From assembly GCA_947311845.1 (NCBI GenBank), contig CAMZMU010000075.1, forward strand, positions 23,597,421 to 23,661,420: DNA of 64,000 nucleotides, written 5' to 3'. A program made the translations under genes and the position numbers. Numbering within the stretch: position 1 is the first letter of the stretch; the number at the start of each line of letters is the position of its first letter. Shown piece after piece: positions 47,057 through 58,100 of this stretch. This DNA comes from Poa pratensis. Its lineage: Eukaryota; Streptophyta; Magnoliopsida; Poales; Poaceae. Below the pieces are notes generated by a model. That model did not search any database. It was not told where the DNA came from and saw only the letters and a program-made list of their open reading frames with translations.

Positions 47057-47179
47057 CTCCCTCCGATCCATATTAATGGTCTCAACATTGTCTACATACG
47101 GATGCACCTAGTCTAAACACTTAACTAGATACATCTGTATCTAGATAAAGTTGAGTCCATTAATATGGATCGGAGGTTG
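47057..47179. mobile_element. Stowaway MITE
   Basis: Left end CTCCCTCCGATCCATATTAA and right end with the complement TTAATATGGATCGGAGG are inverted over more than 20 bp. TA flanks both sides (47055-47056 and 47180-47181). At 123 bp it has the size and CTCCCTCCG end of grass Stowaway (Tc1/Mariner-type) MITEs. Confidence 0.9.
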
Positions 47180-47186
47180 TAGTAGA

Positions 47187-47360
47187 ATCTAGGGCCCCGG
47201 CATTATCTCTGCCGCCAATTTTTTGTTCAACATTTGTGCTAACAACGTGACCATCGATGATTCATCGATGACTTCCACAGTAGGGAAAAACACTTTAATA
47301 GATATTCCTGAGCCGCGTAGTGCATACGTGTATGGTGCCCGTTGCCTGCGTACTCGCCGC
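47187..47360. repeat. block B copy 2, left part
   Basis: CTAGGGCCCCGGCATTATCT, also seen at 42838-42860, is followed by the block B sequence GTATGGTGCCCGTTGC and TACTCGCCGC up to the CACTA 3 insertion. Confidence 0.7.
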
Positions 47361-47740
47361 CACTACAGGAATGGCCACCTATGCCGACGGCCTTTTGCCG
47401 TCGGCATAGGTCTTTTTACCGTCGGCATAGGCTATGCCGACGGCCACCGTCGGCATAGGTCCGTCGGCATAGGTGCCCGTAGGCATAGCCTAGAAACCCG
47501 TCGGCACAGGTCTAGCCGTCGGCATAGGCTATGCCGACGGCTTTGTCGTCGGCACAGAGCCGTCGGCATATGTTTTCAAAATTATTTTTTCATTTTTTTA
47601 TTTTTTTTAAAAATATTTTTTTTATTTTTTTTAAATTTCTAATTTATGTTTTTTTAATTTTGAAATTTCCAACTTAGCCGCACACAATTTCTAATTACAT
47701 ATTAGACACTTAATCTCAGGTCAAAGTATTTATCTCGGTC

Positions 47741-47806
47741 AAACTTCCCGTTCGGTCACCCATCCTCAGATTGCTCCGGTCCAAGCACGCTTAACTTTTG
47801 AGTTCC
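47741..47806 (-). repeat. 5S rRNA-derived fragment inside CACTA 3
   Basis: Reverse complement reads AACTCAAAAGTTAAGCGTGC followed by GAGGATGGGTGACC and GGGAAGTTTGACC, resembling the 3' half of plant 5S rRNA including box C. Box A is absent. The same derived sequence starts this window at 1-59. Confidence 0.65.
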
Positions 47807-48237
47807 TTCTAAATTAGTTTTCAAATGAGATGTTAGAACTTACTGATGTTATTATTCTATCGAACATATTAACCCCTGGGTCATGATGTTACACTTTTAT
47901 TGTCTAAATTTTGAAAATTTATTTGAATAAATAACAATGATTATGTAATAATAATATTTGAATAAATAACAATAAAATTTATTTTACTTTATTTTCTCCT
48001 TTTTACATTTAATATGCAATATTTCATATCTTCAAATCCGTAAATCAAAATTTAATAAATAAAATGTCTAAATCGATCAGAAAAATAAGAGGAATCCAAA
48101 TATGACATCCATAACATCTTTTTCATCATGCATATGACTTTTTGTAACATATTTTTGGTATTTTCTTAATAAAAAAGTTATTTTTACACTTAAAAAATGA
48201 AAATTGATGTTTATAAAATTATTTTTAAAATTATTTT

Positions 48238-49835
48238 TGGCAACAATGTTTGTCATACCAAGACACACCTATGTGTCAAATATGGGCACATTATCACAAA
48301 CTATGGTACATAGTGATCATATCTAGGTCATTTGAGTCGAAACTTATACATGTTTATAGATGATTGACCTTTTTATGAAGAAGTTTTATGCAAATTTTGT
48401 CAAAACTCAAGTTTATCATTTTTCCTAGCAACTAGTACACATATAAGGAGTCCATGCCAAAGGATTTGTTTTGTTGAATATTTTTTTCACTCTCTTTTAA
48501 TTTTTCGAAAAAACGATCAAAATGGCCGTCGTGTGTATTCATTCAAAGGGGTCGCATTTTTTAAAACCATCGATGGTTCTGTGATATAACCACTATTGTT
48601 GTATCTTAAAATGATTTTTGTAAAATTTTCAGAGTATACTATCACACACTTGTAGTTCAAAATTGAATTACTTTCGGAAAATAGACATAAAGTCATTTAA
48701 GTAGGCGAAATTAGTTAGAAACCGAGAAAATTCATAATATTTCTGGATTGTCCATCAAATATGATCTACTTTGTGTGGAAATTGGATGGGTGCCAGTTTG
48801 CACCATATTTGTTGTACTTGCTTCACAAAAAATGTCATTTTTTACAATTAAAAAATGAAAAATGATATTTATAAACATAATTTGAAAAAACTTAATTCTG
48901 CAACATTGTTTGTCATAACAAGACAAACCTATGTGTGAAATATAGGCACATTATCACAAACTATGGTACATAGATGATCATATCTAGTTCATTTGACTCG
49001 AAACTTGTACATGTTTATAGATGATTGACATTTTTGTGAAGAAATTTTATGAAAATTTTGTCAAAACTCAAGTTTATCATTTTTCCTAGCAACTAGTACA
49101 CATATAAGGAGTCCATGCCAAAGGATTTGTTTTTTTGAGTATTTTTTCACTTTCTTTTAATTTTTCGAAAAAACGATCAAAATGGCCGTCGTGTGTATTC
49201 ATTCAAAGGGGTCGCATTTTTAAAAACCATCGATGGTTCTGTGATATAACCACTATTGTTGTATCTTAAAGTGATTTTTGTAAAATTTTCAGAGTAAACT
49301 ATCACACACTTGTAGTTCAAAATTGAATTACTTTCGGAAAATAGACATAAAGTCATTTAAGTAGGCGAAATTAGTTAGAAACCGAGAAAATTCATAATAT
49401 TTCTGGATTGTCCATCAAATATGATCTACTTTGTGTGGAAATTGGATGGGTGCCAGTTTGCACCATATTTGTTGTACTTGCTTCACAAAAAATGTCATTT
49501 TCTACAATTAAGAAATGAAAAATGATATTTATAAACATAATTTGAAAAAACTTAGTTCTGCAACATTGTTTGTCATAACAAGACAAACCTATGTGTCAAA
49601 TATGGGCACATTATCACAAACTATGGTACATAGATGATCATATCTAGGTCATTTGACTCGAAACTTATACATGTTTATAGATGATTGATCTTTTTGTGAA
49701 GAAGTTTTGTGGAATTTTTTTCAAAACTCAAGTTTATCATTTTCCCTAGCAACTAGTACACATATAAGGAGTCCATGCCAAAGGATTTATTTTTTTGGGT
49801 ATTTTTTCACATTCTTTTATTTTTTTGAAAAAATG
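48238..49835. repeat. 660-bp tandem repeat array, about 2.4 units
   Basis: Units start near 48238, 48898 and 49558 with GCAACATTGTTTGTCATAAC or a variant. Shared blocks include CACATATAAGGAGTCCATGC and CATTCAAAGGGGTCGCATTT. Units 1 and 2 are highly similar; the third is cut off. AT-rich, no gene. Confidence 0.9.
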
Positions 49836-50221
49836 GTCAAAATAGACCCGTGGCATAATTTGTTGCAAAAAGTCATATGCATGATGAAAAACATGATATG
49901 GATGTCATATTTGGATTCCTCTCATTTTTCTAATCAATTTAGACATTTTATTTGTTAAATTTCGATTTATAGATTTAAAGATATGAATTATTTCATATTA
50001 AACGAAAAAAAAAAACATAGCTATGCCTACGGCTTTGCCGTCGGCATAGCCTTTTGAACCTATGCCTACGGCTTTGCCGTCGGCATAGACCCTGTGCCGA
50101 CGGCTAAACCTGTGCCGACGGCCGCGTCGATGGACATTCCTCGTCGGAGCCTATGCCGACGGCCCGACAAAAAGCCGTCGGCATAGAGTCCGGCCGTCGG
50201 CATAGCTCGCCATTCCTGTAG

Positions 50222-50838
50222 CGCGGTACGTGACGTGGAGGTTCCGAGCTGAGGTAGCAAGGCCATGGCGCTGTCAGCTCCTCCTATTCCCGACACGCGC
50301 TTAAACGACAGAGGCTGCCGTGTGGGCCCGAACGACGCAAATGCCTCCGGCACTGTTGGAGAGAGCTAGCTGGACGTACGTACGTAGATGTCGCTGTCGG
50401 AGAAAGCTTGCCGCAATCGGGACGCGACGCGTGTGCCCGCACGCTGACACGTAGGCGGGCGGATATTTGTTTGACGCCACGTCAATTCACGTACAGGTCA
50501 AAAAAAATATTCACGTAAAACTAATTAATCAGCTCGTGTCCACGTCGCCTCATAGCAGGTGATGACAACCGATTAACAGCTTGACAGCGTGCTGGCCGTG
50601 ACGAGACCAATACGATCGATGAGTCGATCCATCGATGGATGAATGATGCAGCATTGCGACCGTTCCCAAAAAAAAAAAAACTTGTCCTGCATGCGTCGGT
50701 TGCGTAGACCAAACGAGATTTGCACGGCCGACCAAAACCACTACCTGCGCGCGCGCGCCCACACAATCCTGGGTTATCTTCACATTCTTCTTCGCAAATT
50801 AATTAAAGGTTACCCTCTCTTTTTGACAAAATGTAAGA
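50222..50838. repeat. block B right part fused to block A copy 4
   Basis: Block B resumes at CGCGGTACGTGACGTGGAGG and runs to ACGACAGAGG (50311). There it joins block A directly at CTGCCGTGTGGGCCC. This copy also shows the unoccupied form of the Helitron 2 site (AAGACTACATATAATCTAGG at 50836-50855). Confidence 0.75.
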
Positions 50839-51683
50839 CTACATATAATCTAGGGCACCGGCCGCCAATTTTTTGTTGAACATTTGTGCTAACAACGTGA
50901 CCATGCATCGATGATTCATCAATGACTTCCACACTAGGGAAAAAACAATTTTTTGGGGGGTCACCGTACTTCATAAATCACACGAATCGCACTAGATACC
51001 ACATGATACACGGAAACTGACATTGCTTCATACAAGATTCAACATCATTTTTTGTCAAACCTTTGAACTTATCAAGAACAAAAACCGGAAAGGCTCTGCT
51101 AAATACAATGTTCAGCAGATGCAACGAGTCTTGACAGAAGTATGCAGAAATCATACACACTTTTCTCAAGGATTTTCAAGGCTATCAAGCAAAAAACAAT
51201 TGATTTCTTTCATACATACATCAATGTCTAAACGAATTTGGACAGATCAATACAAGATGCATCGAAAGTTCGAAGATCCATACAAGAATCATTACGGTTA
51301 CATACAAGGTTCTCTCATGTTTCTCACACTTTTTGGTCTAGGATGTAGAATTAACATTCAGAACAGAAAAACACGAACAAGATCTGAAAACAAAATCCAT
51401 GCATGGCTCAACATAATATCCTACAAGATTAATCAGAGATTCAACCAAAACAAGGCCTCGATTAATCAAATGAGGTCGGTTTTTGGCCCTACTTGCCCAT
51501 ATCAAATCCCTCAATGAAGTCATAGATGGTGCTTCTCTGCCTGCCAAAGTTGCTGAGAGGACGGGGATAGGGAGAGAGAGATTGGATATGGAGCTCGTGG
51601 GGTGATCCACATAGGGTTAGCTTTTCGGGTCGGGGAAGTCTGGGGCTAGGTTATCCTCTCAGGGTGGACCGCTGGTTAATATC
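50839..51683. other. no gene seen
   Basis: The first 100 bp repeat the flank of Helitron 2 (TTGTTGAACATTTGTGCTAA). Beyond 50960 the sequence is unique and mixed in composition; a plus-strand frame of 164 codons (51023-51517) has no recognisable domain and no sign of coding bias. Confidence 0.35.
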
Positions 51684-51698
51684 TATCTTATGAAGAGG

Positions 51699-52156
51699 TT
51701 TTTTTTTTTTTTTTTTTTTTTTTGAGATTTCCCTGATCTTAGTACAGCTGTAGTATCTGAACTCACGCACTACTCACACCACACGCACGCAACACCACAC
51801 ACACGCCACCGGTGCGCAAGCTAGATCTAACAAGCCTTATACTAAGACTGAGCCTACGCGAGCCTAGATCTTCTGGGAGAACCCTGCGGTGGTGGGCACA
51901 CCACAATACCACTGTCGAACCGCGCGGGAAATTGGCTCCACCTGCGAAATACTGGGATAGGCTGATTTTAATGGGCTCAGCCTACTGCATATATGCAGCC
52001 CCTATTGCCCTCCACAAATTGGCGTACACTGTTCACGTGAACAGTGCAGCCCGGTGAGGAAAACGCCTCCAAAATTCGCTCCAGCCGGAGTCGAACCTGG
52101 GACGTGCTGGAGGAGCCACTGCTCCCCAAGCCACTCGCGCTAGGCGCGGTCCTCAA
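51699..52156 (-). mobile_element. tRNA-derived SINE with 15-bp TSD
   Basis: On the minus strand the element starts near 52156 with a tRNA-like head. A box A-like TAGCGCGAGTGGC lies at about 52132-52144, and a perfect box B, GGTTCGACTCC, at about 52087-52097. A body of about 350 bp ends in poly-A (T25 on the plus strand, 51699-51723). TATCTTATGAAGAGG flanks it exactly at 51684-51698 and 52157-52171. At about 458 bp it is long for a SINE. The family is not determined. Confidence 0.88.
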
Positions 52157-52171
52157 TATCTTATGAAGAGG

Positions 52172-52349
52172 TGAAAAATATAATGTGAAAGAACTCGAAA
52201 GTTTTGACCGACAAACTTTTGCACGAATGCTGAAGGAATCGATGGCTGTGATAGTGCTGGGGTCCAACCTACTGGTGGGGAATCCACACTCTTTCTTTTT
52301 GGCGAAAATACAAAGGTTACTTGTTCCCGACATCAAGGGATCATATCTA
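52172..52349. other. no gene seen
   Basis: Short unassigned spacer between the SINE and a Stowaway-like fragment. Confidence 0.4.
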
Positions 52350-52425
52350 CTCCCTCCGTTCCATTTTAATTGACTCACATATATATCTACATATGGATGT
52401 ATCTAGACACGTTTTACCTAGGATT
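52350..52425 (+). mobile_element. Stowaway-like half element
   Basis: TACTCCCTCCGTTCCATTTT begins a typical Stowaway arm continuing to about 52425. No matching inverted end was found downstream, so only one arm remains. Confidence 0.6.
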
Positions 52426-52759
52426 TGAACATATGAACGCGAGGATTGCACACCTTGAACGTCGTCCGTGATGGCTCACATACATCGTACATGGTCGCAC
52501 TCACAACTCCCATTGATCGATCAGGACATGCATGCATCAAAGTAAAATCCATCAAGATGTACTACGTATCACAACAAAAATCTTCAATAAGAAACTGAAA
52601 ACTTGTAGTGTCGGCTGTCGACACAACAAAACGCGCATAGAATATATCAGATCATGGGTTAGTCGAAGCTGCTACGCTGCTTCTCATCTCGCTTTCATGT
52701 TTCCGTTCCTATCCACTACCGTGGCAACCGCTACAACGACATGCCTATGCCTTGCCGCC

Positions 52760-52865
52760 ATCACCCTCCACGTGTCCTCCCGCCCACGCGTCGTCATCCT
52801 AGAGCGTACGCTCCCTCCGTTCGCCAGCACGTGTTCCGTTCCGCCGTCCTCTATATATACGCGGC
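52760..52865 (+). promoter_or_regulatory. PUB promoter: two CACGTG boxes and TATA box
   Basis: TATA box CTATATATAC at 52851-52860 lies 150 bp before the ATG at 53010. CACGTG occurs at 52769-52774 (within CCACGTGTCC, an ABRE-type core) and again at 52828-52833. ABRE-like boxes agree with the known ABA and drought response of the Arabidopsis PUB18/19 group; regulation of this gene is inferred only. Confidence 0.6.
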
Positions 52866-53009
52866 TTTCGGACTCTTACCAATTTACTCACAGCAGCAGC
52901 TTAACCGACGAAAGCCTGTAATAAACTTCTCCAAACTATTTTATGCGCCCACAGTCCACACCACTTGCTTCCTGGATCTCGCGCGCCACTTCCGGCTGGT
53001 TAATCCACG

Positions 53010-55105
53010 ATGCCGCCTACGCCTTCGCCGCCGCGGAACCAGTCCAAACGCCGGCAGCTGCTCGCTCTCCCCGCGGTGTGCCCGTGCGAGGGCATCGCGC
53101 CGGGGCCCCTGCTCGCCTCCCTCGTCTCCCTCACGGCCGACGTGGCCAGCCGCAGGGCCGGCGACGCCAGCGCGTTCCCGGTGCTCCGCCGCGCCGCGCG
53201 CCAGGCGGTGCGCCTCGCGGGCCTCCTGCTCGCGTTCCTTGAGGAGGTCCAGGACGCGACGTCGTCGGCGCTGCCGTCCTCCGCCGTGCTCGGCCTCACG
53301 GAGCTGCACGTGGCCATGCAGAAGACGAGGTTCCTGCTCACGGACTGCGCGCGCCGGGGCGCGCGGCTGTGGCTGCTCGTGAACGCCGGGCTGGTCGCGT
53401 CTGAGCTCAGGCTGTGTCTCAGGTCCGTCGCTGCGGCCATGGACGTCCTGCCGAGGAGCGTCGTGGATGTGTCCGTGGAGTCAGGCGAGCTCGGGCGGCT
53501 GGTGTCCGATCAGGCTTGGCGCGCTGTGGTGCGGCCGGATGCCGGGGACAGACTGGCTGTGCGGAGCGTACGGTCTATCATGGACCAGTTCAGGAAAGGC
53601 GTCGCGCCGGAGGCAGAGGATGTGATGCGCGTGCTCCGCCGGATCGGGGTCCGGAGCTGGTCTGAGTGCTCCGAGGAGGTCGCTTTCTTGGATGGCGAGC
53701 TGTGTGCTCGGTCCGACGGCGGCGACGAGAACAGCAGCGAAGTGGTGCTCATCAATAGCTTGATGGCCTTCCTGGTCTACTGCCGCGTGGTCCTGTTTGA
53801 TCACATTGACTCGAAGCAGGCGGATGAGGTGCGGCCGGCGACGTGCCCGGATTGGATCAGACCGGAGGCGTTGCAGTGCCCGATCACACTGGAGCTTATG
53901 ACCGACCCGGTGACAGTGTGCACCGGCCAGACGTATGACCGCTCGTCCATCAGCCGGTGGATGAAGGCCGGGTGCCGCACGTGCCCTGTCACCGGCGAGA
54001 GGCTCCGCGTCGCCGACCTTGTCCCCAACGCCGCGCTGCTCGGGATCATCGAGCGGATGCTGCTCTGTAACGGTGTGTCGCTTCCTGACCCGAGCTCCAG
54101 GCAACACCACGGCGATGTCGGCATCTCAGCAGTGCCATTCAGCACGGCCGCCGCCGGAGCCGCGCGGCTCGCCGTCGCTCACATCGTCGCGCAATTCTCG
54201 ACGGGGTCGACCGAGGAGCGGAGGAAGGCGACTTGCGAGGCCCGCAAGCTCTCCAAGCACAGCCTGTTTTACCGAGCACGCTTCGTCGAGGCCAACGCCG
54301 TGCCGTGGTTGCTGTGCCTCCTCTCCTCCATGGACGCGTCCGTGCAGGACAATGCCGTAGCGTCCCTCCTCAACCTCTCCAAGCACCCGGCGGCCGAGAG
54401 GCGCTCGTCGAGGCCGGAGGGATCGGCCTTGTGGTCGACATCGTCAATGTCGGCGCCAAGGCCGAGGCGCAACAGAACGCCGTGGCCATTCTTTTCTACC
54501 TATCGTCGAAGATCGAGTACGCCGAGGAGATCGGCCGCTTCCCGGAGGCCATACCGACGCTCGTGCGTCTCATCCGGGAGGGCGCTAACCGCGGCCGGAA
54601 GAACGCCATGGTCAGCCTCTACGGGCTACTGCAGTCCCCGAGCAACCACACCAAGGCCGTCGCCGCCGGCGCCGTGGCGGCGCTTGCGAGCCTCCTGTCA
54701 TGTGACCGCGACGGCGACCTGGCCTGCGACACAGTCTCAGTGCTGGCGAGGATCGCCGAGCAACCGGCGGGCGCGCTGGCTGTGCTCGCGCGTCCGGGGC
54801 TTGTCACGGGCCTCGTCGAGTTCCTCGCCGCGTCGACGTCTCGGTCCGGGAAGGACCACTGCGTGGGGTTGCTTGTGTCGCTGTGCCGGCACGGCGGCGA
54901 CAAGGTGGTCGCCCTTTTAGGCACGATGCGGGGGTTGATGGGGTCGCTGCACTCGCTCGTCGCGGACGGCAGCCCGATCACCAGCAAGAAGGCGCGGTCG
55001 CTACTCAACGTCATCCACCGGCATTACGAGTTGAGCAGGCCGTCGTCATTGCCGGCGCCGGTGCCGGACGCCGGCCGTGACCGGATCGTTCGCGTCGTGC
55101 TATAG
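53010..55105 (+). CDS. PUB18/19-like U-box/ARM E3 ubiquitin ligase (one frameshift)
   Basis: An intronless plant U-box E3 ligase that would transfer ubiquitin from E2 to substrates. The start at 53010 (MPPTPSPPRNQSKRRQ) gives an N-terminal helical UND-type domain (about 20-270) and a U-box (about 283-356) with LQCPITLELMTDPVTVCTGQ, TYDRSSISRWMKAGCRTCPV and TGERL. ARM repeats follow (about 390-690), for example NAVASLLNLSKHPAAER and AQQNAVAILFYLSSKIEYAE. The reading frame shifts by one base near 54400; the ARM frame then continues to a stop at 55103-55105. Total length of about 698 residues matches PUB18/PUB19. In Arabidopsis this group dampens ABA and drought responses. The coding region is very GC-rich, as usual for intronless grass genes. 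Either a sequencing error or a recent null allele explains the shift. Confidence 0.88.
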
Positions 55106-58100
55106 CACACGATCGACCAGACCTCTAAGTGAGCACCTAGTACAGCGTGATAGATACGTGTGTGACAATTTTTGTCTCCATCTTAGCTCGAGTTTTAGAA
55201 GAGCTGAGATTGATTTTTTCTTCCTTTTCCCCATTCTTTTTGTATACGCCGGTATTGCTATACACGCGCACAGATTGGAGTTGCTGTTTTGTGTGTTCAC
55301 CGTGATGACCGTGATGACTTGAATGCGTGATGGGCTGATGGATTAAGATACAGCTGTGACAAAAATTCAAAAAAAGATACAGCTGTGACAAATAATTTTT
55401 TTTGGTACAGTACTAGAAAAGACAATGCGAGTATGAAATTGATAACACGGTTGGATTACATCAAGATAAATATATACAATTAGTATTGGCATAATCGTCA
55501 CTGATTTTGTGAGATGATTATCATATGATCAATAAGAAGAAATGAAGATGAAATTCTTGTGTGGAACACAATGAAATTCATGCTCTAACACATATGTTGA
55601 GTCATGATTGATCAAGGCTTTAACCATGCAATTAAGGGAATAATTTTTTTTTGATGCTTCAATTAAGGGAATAATTATTTATGTATCTGAAGAGATTGTG
55701 ATTGAGCATGAAGAAGATGCAAAATTATTTTTGGCCGGTGGCTTTGGTAATTTTGTTTAGTTATGAGTGCTTTTATTAGTTTATTGCATCTTGACGCACT
55801 CATATTCCGCAAATGAATTTTGGACTCAAGTTTGTCTTCATGAGCTCATTGATTTTTATTTATATCGTGTCCAAAATATGTGTTTGTATCCCTTTTTGAT
55901 TGCTTGTTTCATATGTTGATGAAATTTATCATATCATTTGTTCCAATATTTGGATTCTCAATATATATTTGACTTTCTCCACTTATTCATAATCGGATAT
56001 GTCTATTTTATTTCACTCATATTTAAAAAAATGCACAACTTGAGGAGAAACCGTACTATATTGGCCTTCTAATTTTTCTTGTCATTTCAGAAATTGTTCC
56101 GATGGGGGGTAAATTTAGATGGTTTATTGGAAATGGTTTGGGTTTAATTTTTTTGTGTTTAAGTGTTTTTATTTCATGCACAGCCATCTTTGTTTGATGT
56201 TTTTCATGGTTGAGTATATAGAGAAGATTCCACCAAAGGTTATTTTTGCCAATGTATAATGAAATCGAAGTTCATCACACGTACATATATCGTGTTTTGC
56301 TCACATCACATGCTTTTATAGTGGTTGATGCGAGTACAACCAGTTTTAATATTGTCAAGTAGCTTTGTGATACTTGACCATATGAAATATAACCCCAAGT
56401 ATACAATTTACTCTAGGATTTTCATTAAATTGTATACTTATTTTAAAATACAAAATAAGTATACAAACGTATATTGAGCCAAGGTCAGGATGAACTCATA
56501 TGTTGAACCATGATTGGTCAAAGCTTGGACCACATAGCCAAGGAAAGAATTCTTTATGTACCTCAAGATATTATTATAGATCATGAAGAAGATACAAGGC
56601 TGACTAAGACGAACTGCACCGAGTGGATTCAAGTTGTTCAACACACAAAGTGTAAATCGTGTGGCATGTGGGATAATCTTATCTAGTGGTATAGTAAGAA
56701 AGTGTCAAACGAGCTTTGTGAATGTTGGGTATTTCGACGAGGGTTGGATATCTTTTCATGGGCTTGCACTGAGTAATATTTCATATAGCCCATGAGTGGA
56801 TGACATCAACTGGTAATGGTTGTCAAGTTTGAGAAGCGCAAGTTCAATACGAGCATCTCGAAGTAATCATATGCTTCAATATTGCCTTCCATTTTTTGTT
56901 AATGTACTCGTGAAGATATTCTAATGGAATCTTTCCATAGTGATTATAGGGAAGAGAACTATAAGTCTTCACTGAGCAACAACATCGTGAAGTCTTCCCG
57001 CGTGGCCAAGCATGAAGCATCAGGATCAAGCTCAAGTGGAATGCGCAAGACATAAGTACCAACTATATACAGGCTTTCCTATTTTCACCACTCTCAATGT
57101 GTGCTTGGTGAGAGACCATATTATAGGTTCGATAGCCACATTATAAGAGGGTATTGGGCCGTATCGCACGATCACATCATTCGTAGGGAGCTCAGTCCTT
57201 TGTATTCTTGGTTTTCTCTTTTCTGGTTGATATTTGGTACTTATCTATGTGTGGATGTACAACTTGTTTATTTTCAAACAAGCTCAAGTTCATAAAAAAA
57301 TGAAGTTGTATGCAAAAGATATTGCGTTTTTTGTGTTGGAGGTTTGTCCGGCTTCTTTATTTGTACATATTTCAATCGTTGCATATTTGTCTTCCTTTAT
57401 CCTTTTTTAAATATTTTATGGTTCTCTACGTTAGGAGTTATAGCTTCTTCCTAGATTCAAAACAGTCATAACTTCATCGAAAACCTAGTTTGCGTGCAAA
57501 AGATATCACGTTTTTTGTGTCGAAGGTTTTTGCGTGACCCCTATCTTTTCTTTGTGGACTTGTTCGATTGTAGCCCGGCAGTTGGGCGGCTAGCCGGTTG
57601 GTCATCTGGACCATCCCAGAGGCCCCAAAAATCCCCTCAACAAACAAAGTTTCTAGGGGATATTAAAGAAGGTCCTCTTCCCGAATAGTGGCAAAGGCAC
57701 CCGGGCTACACATAGTCTGTTTATGTATGTATTGAAAACTTAACAATTTGAAACAAAATACCTGGATGTAGACGAACATATACGCACTAAGAGCATGGAA
57801 CACTTCAATGTGAAATACCTTGTATTTTTGGCTCAGAAAAAAAGACAAATCCAACAAATTTTCGAGAAAAAAAGTTGAACTGTTCACATGCCATATCTGC
57901 ATTGTCTTTTTTGCTGAGGCTAGAATACATGGTATTTCACAAGATTTTGTCACCCTCTTAGTGCATAGTTTTGTCTACATCGTGGTTTTTTTTATATTTT
58001 CTGAAGCATTAAATTTAAACTTTTCAAAATTTCAAATAACGAGCTCCCTGTCGCCTGGGAGGCATATCGCCGCTCTCGTCCTCTTCCCTACTTGAAGTAA

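Larger units (their letters stand above)
44879..47182 (+). mobile_element. non-autonomous Helitron 2, 3' end split by a MITE
   Basis: Related to Helitron 1 throughout its 5' 700 bp (CTATATTAAGTTGG start, CACTGTTTTACTGTGCCCCG palindrome, GCGCGCGGCCGGAGCTGCCG). The 3' end has a degenerate hairpin (about 47027-47046) and then TAATTTAA. The terminal CTAG is interrupted after C 47054: removing the Stowaway element (47057-47179) and one TA restores CTAG followed by T. Block A copy 4 at about 50838 shows the unoccupied flank. The interior 45600-46990 is AT-rich and non-coding. The 5' base pair reads TA rather than TC, so the 5' end may be mutated. Confidence 0.7.
47361..50221. mobile_element. CACTA element 3, non-autonomous, damaged right end
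   Basis: Left end CACTACAGGAATGGC (47361); right end GCCATTCCTGTAG (50221). CGC flanks both (47358-47360 and 50222-50224), as confirmed by the empty site at about 6075-6085. The expected final TG of the right terminus is missing. Subterminal units TATGCCGACGGC / GCCGTCGGCATA fill 47380-47570 and 50020-50215. The interior has no coding region: it holds a 5S-derived fragment and a 660-bp tandem repeat. Confidence 0.9.

Noticed and set aside
51023..51517. 164-codon plus-strand frame as a gene
   Set aside because: No recognisable domain and AT-rich, non-coding-like composition; no promoter or homologous frame seen.
52943..54386. Long minus-strand and alternate frames over the PUB gene
   Set aside because: They are shadows of the GC-rich PUB coding region.
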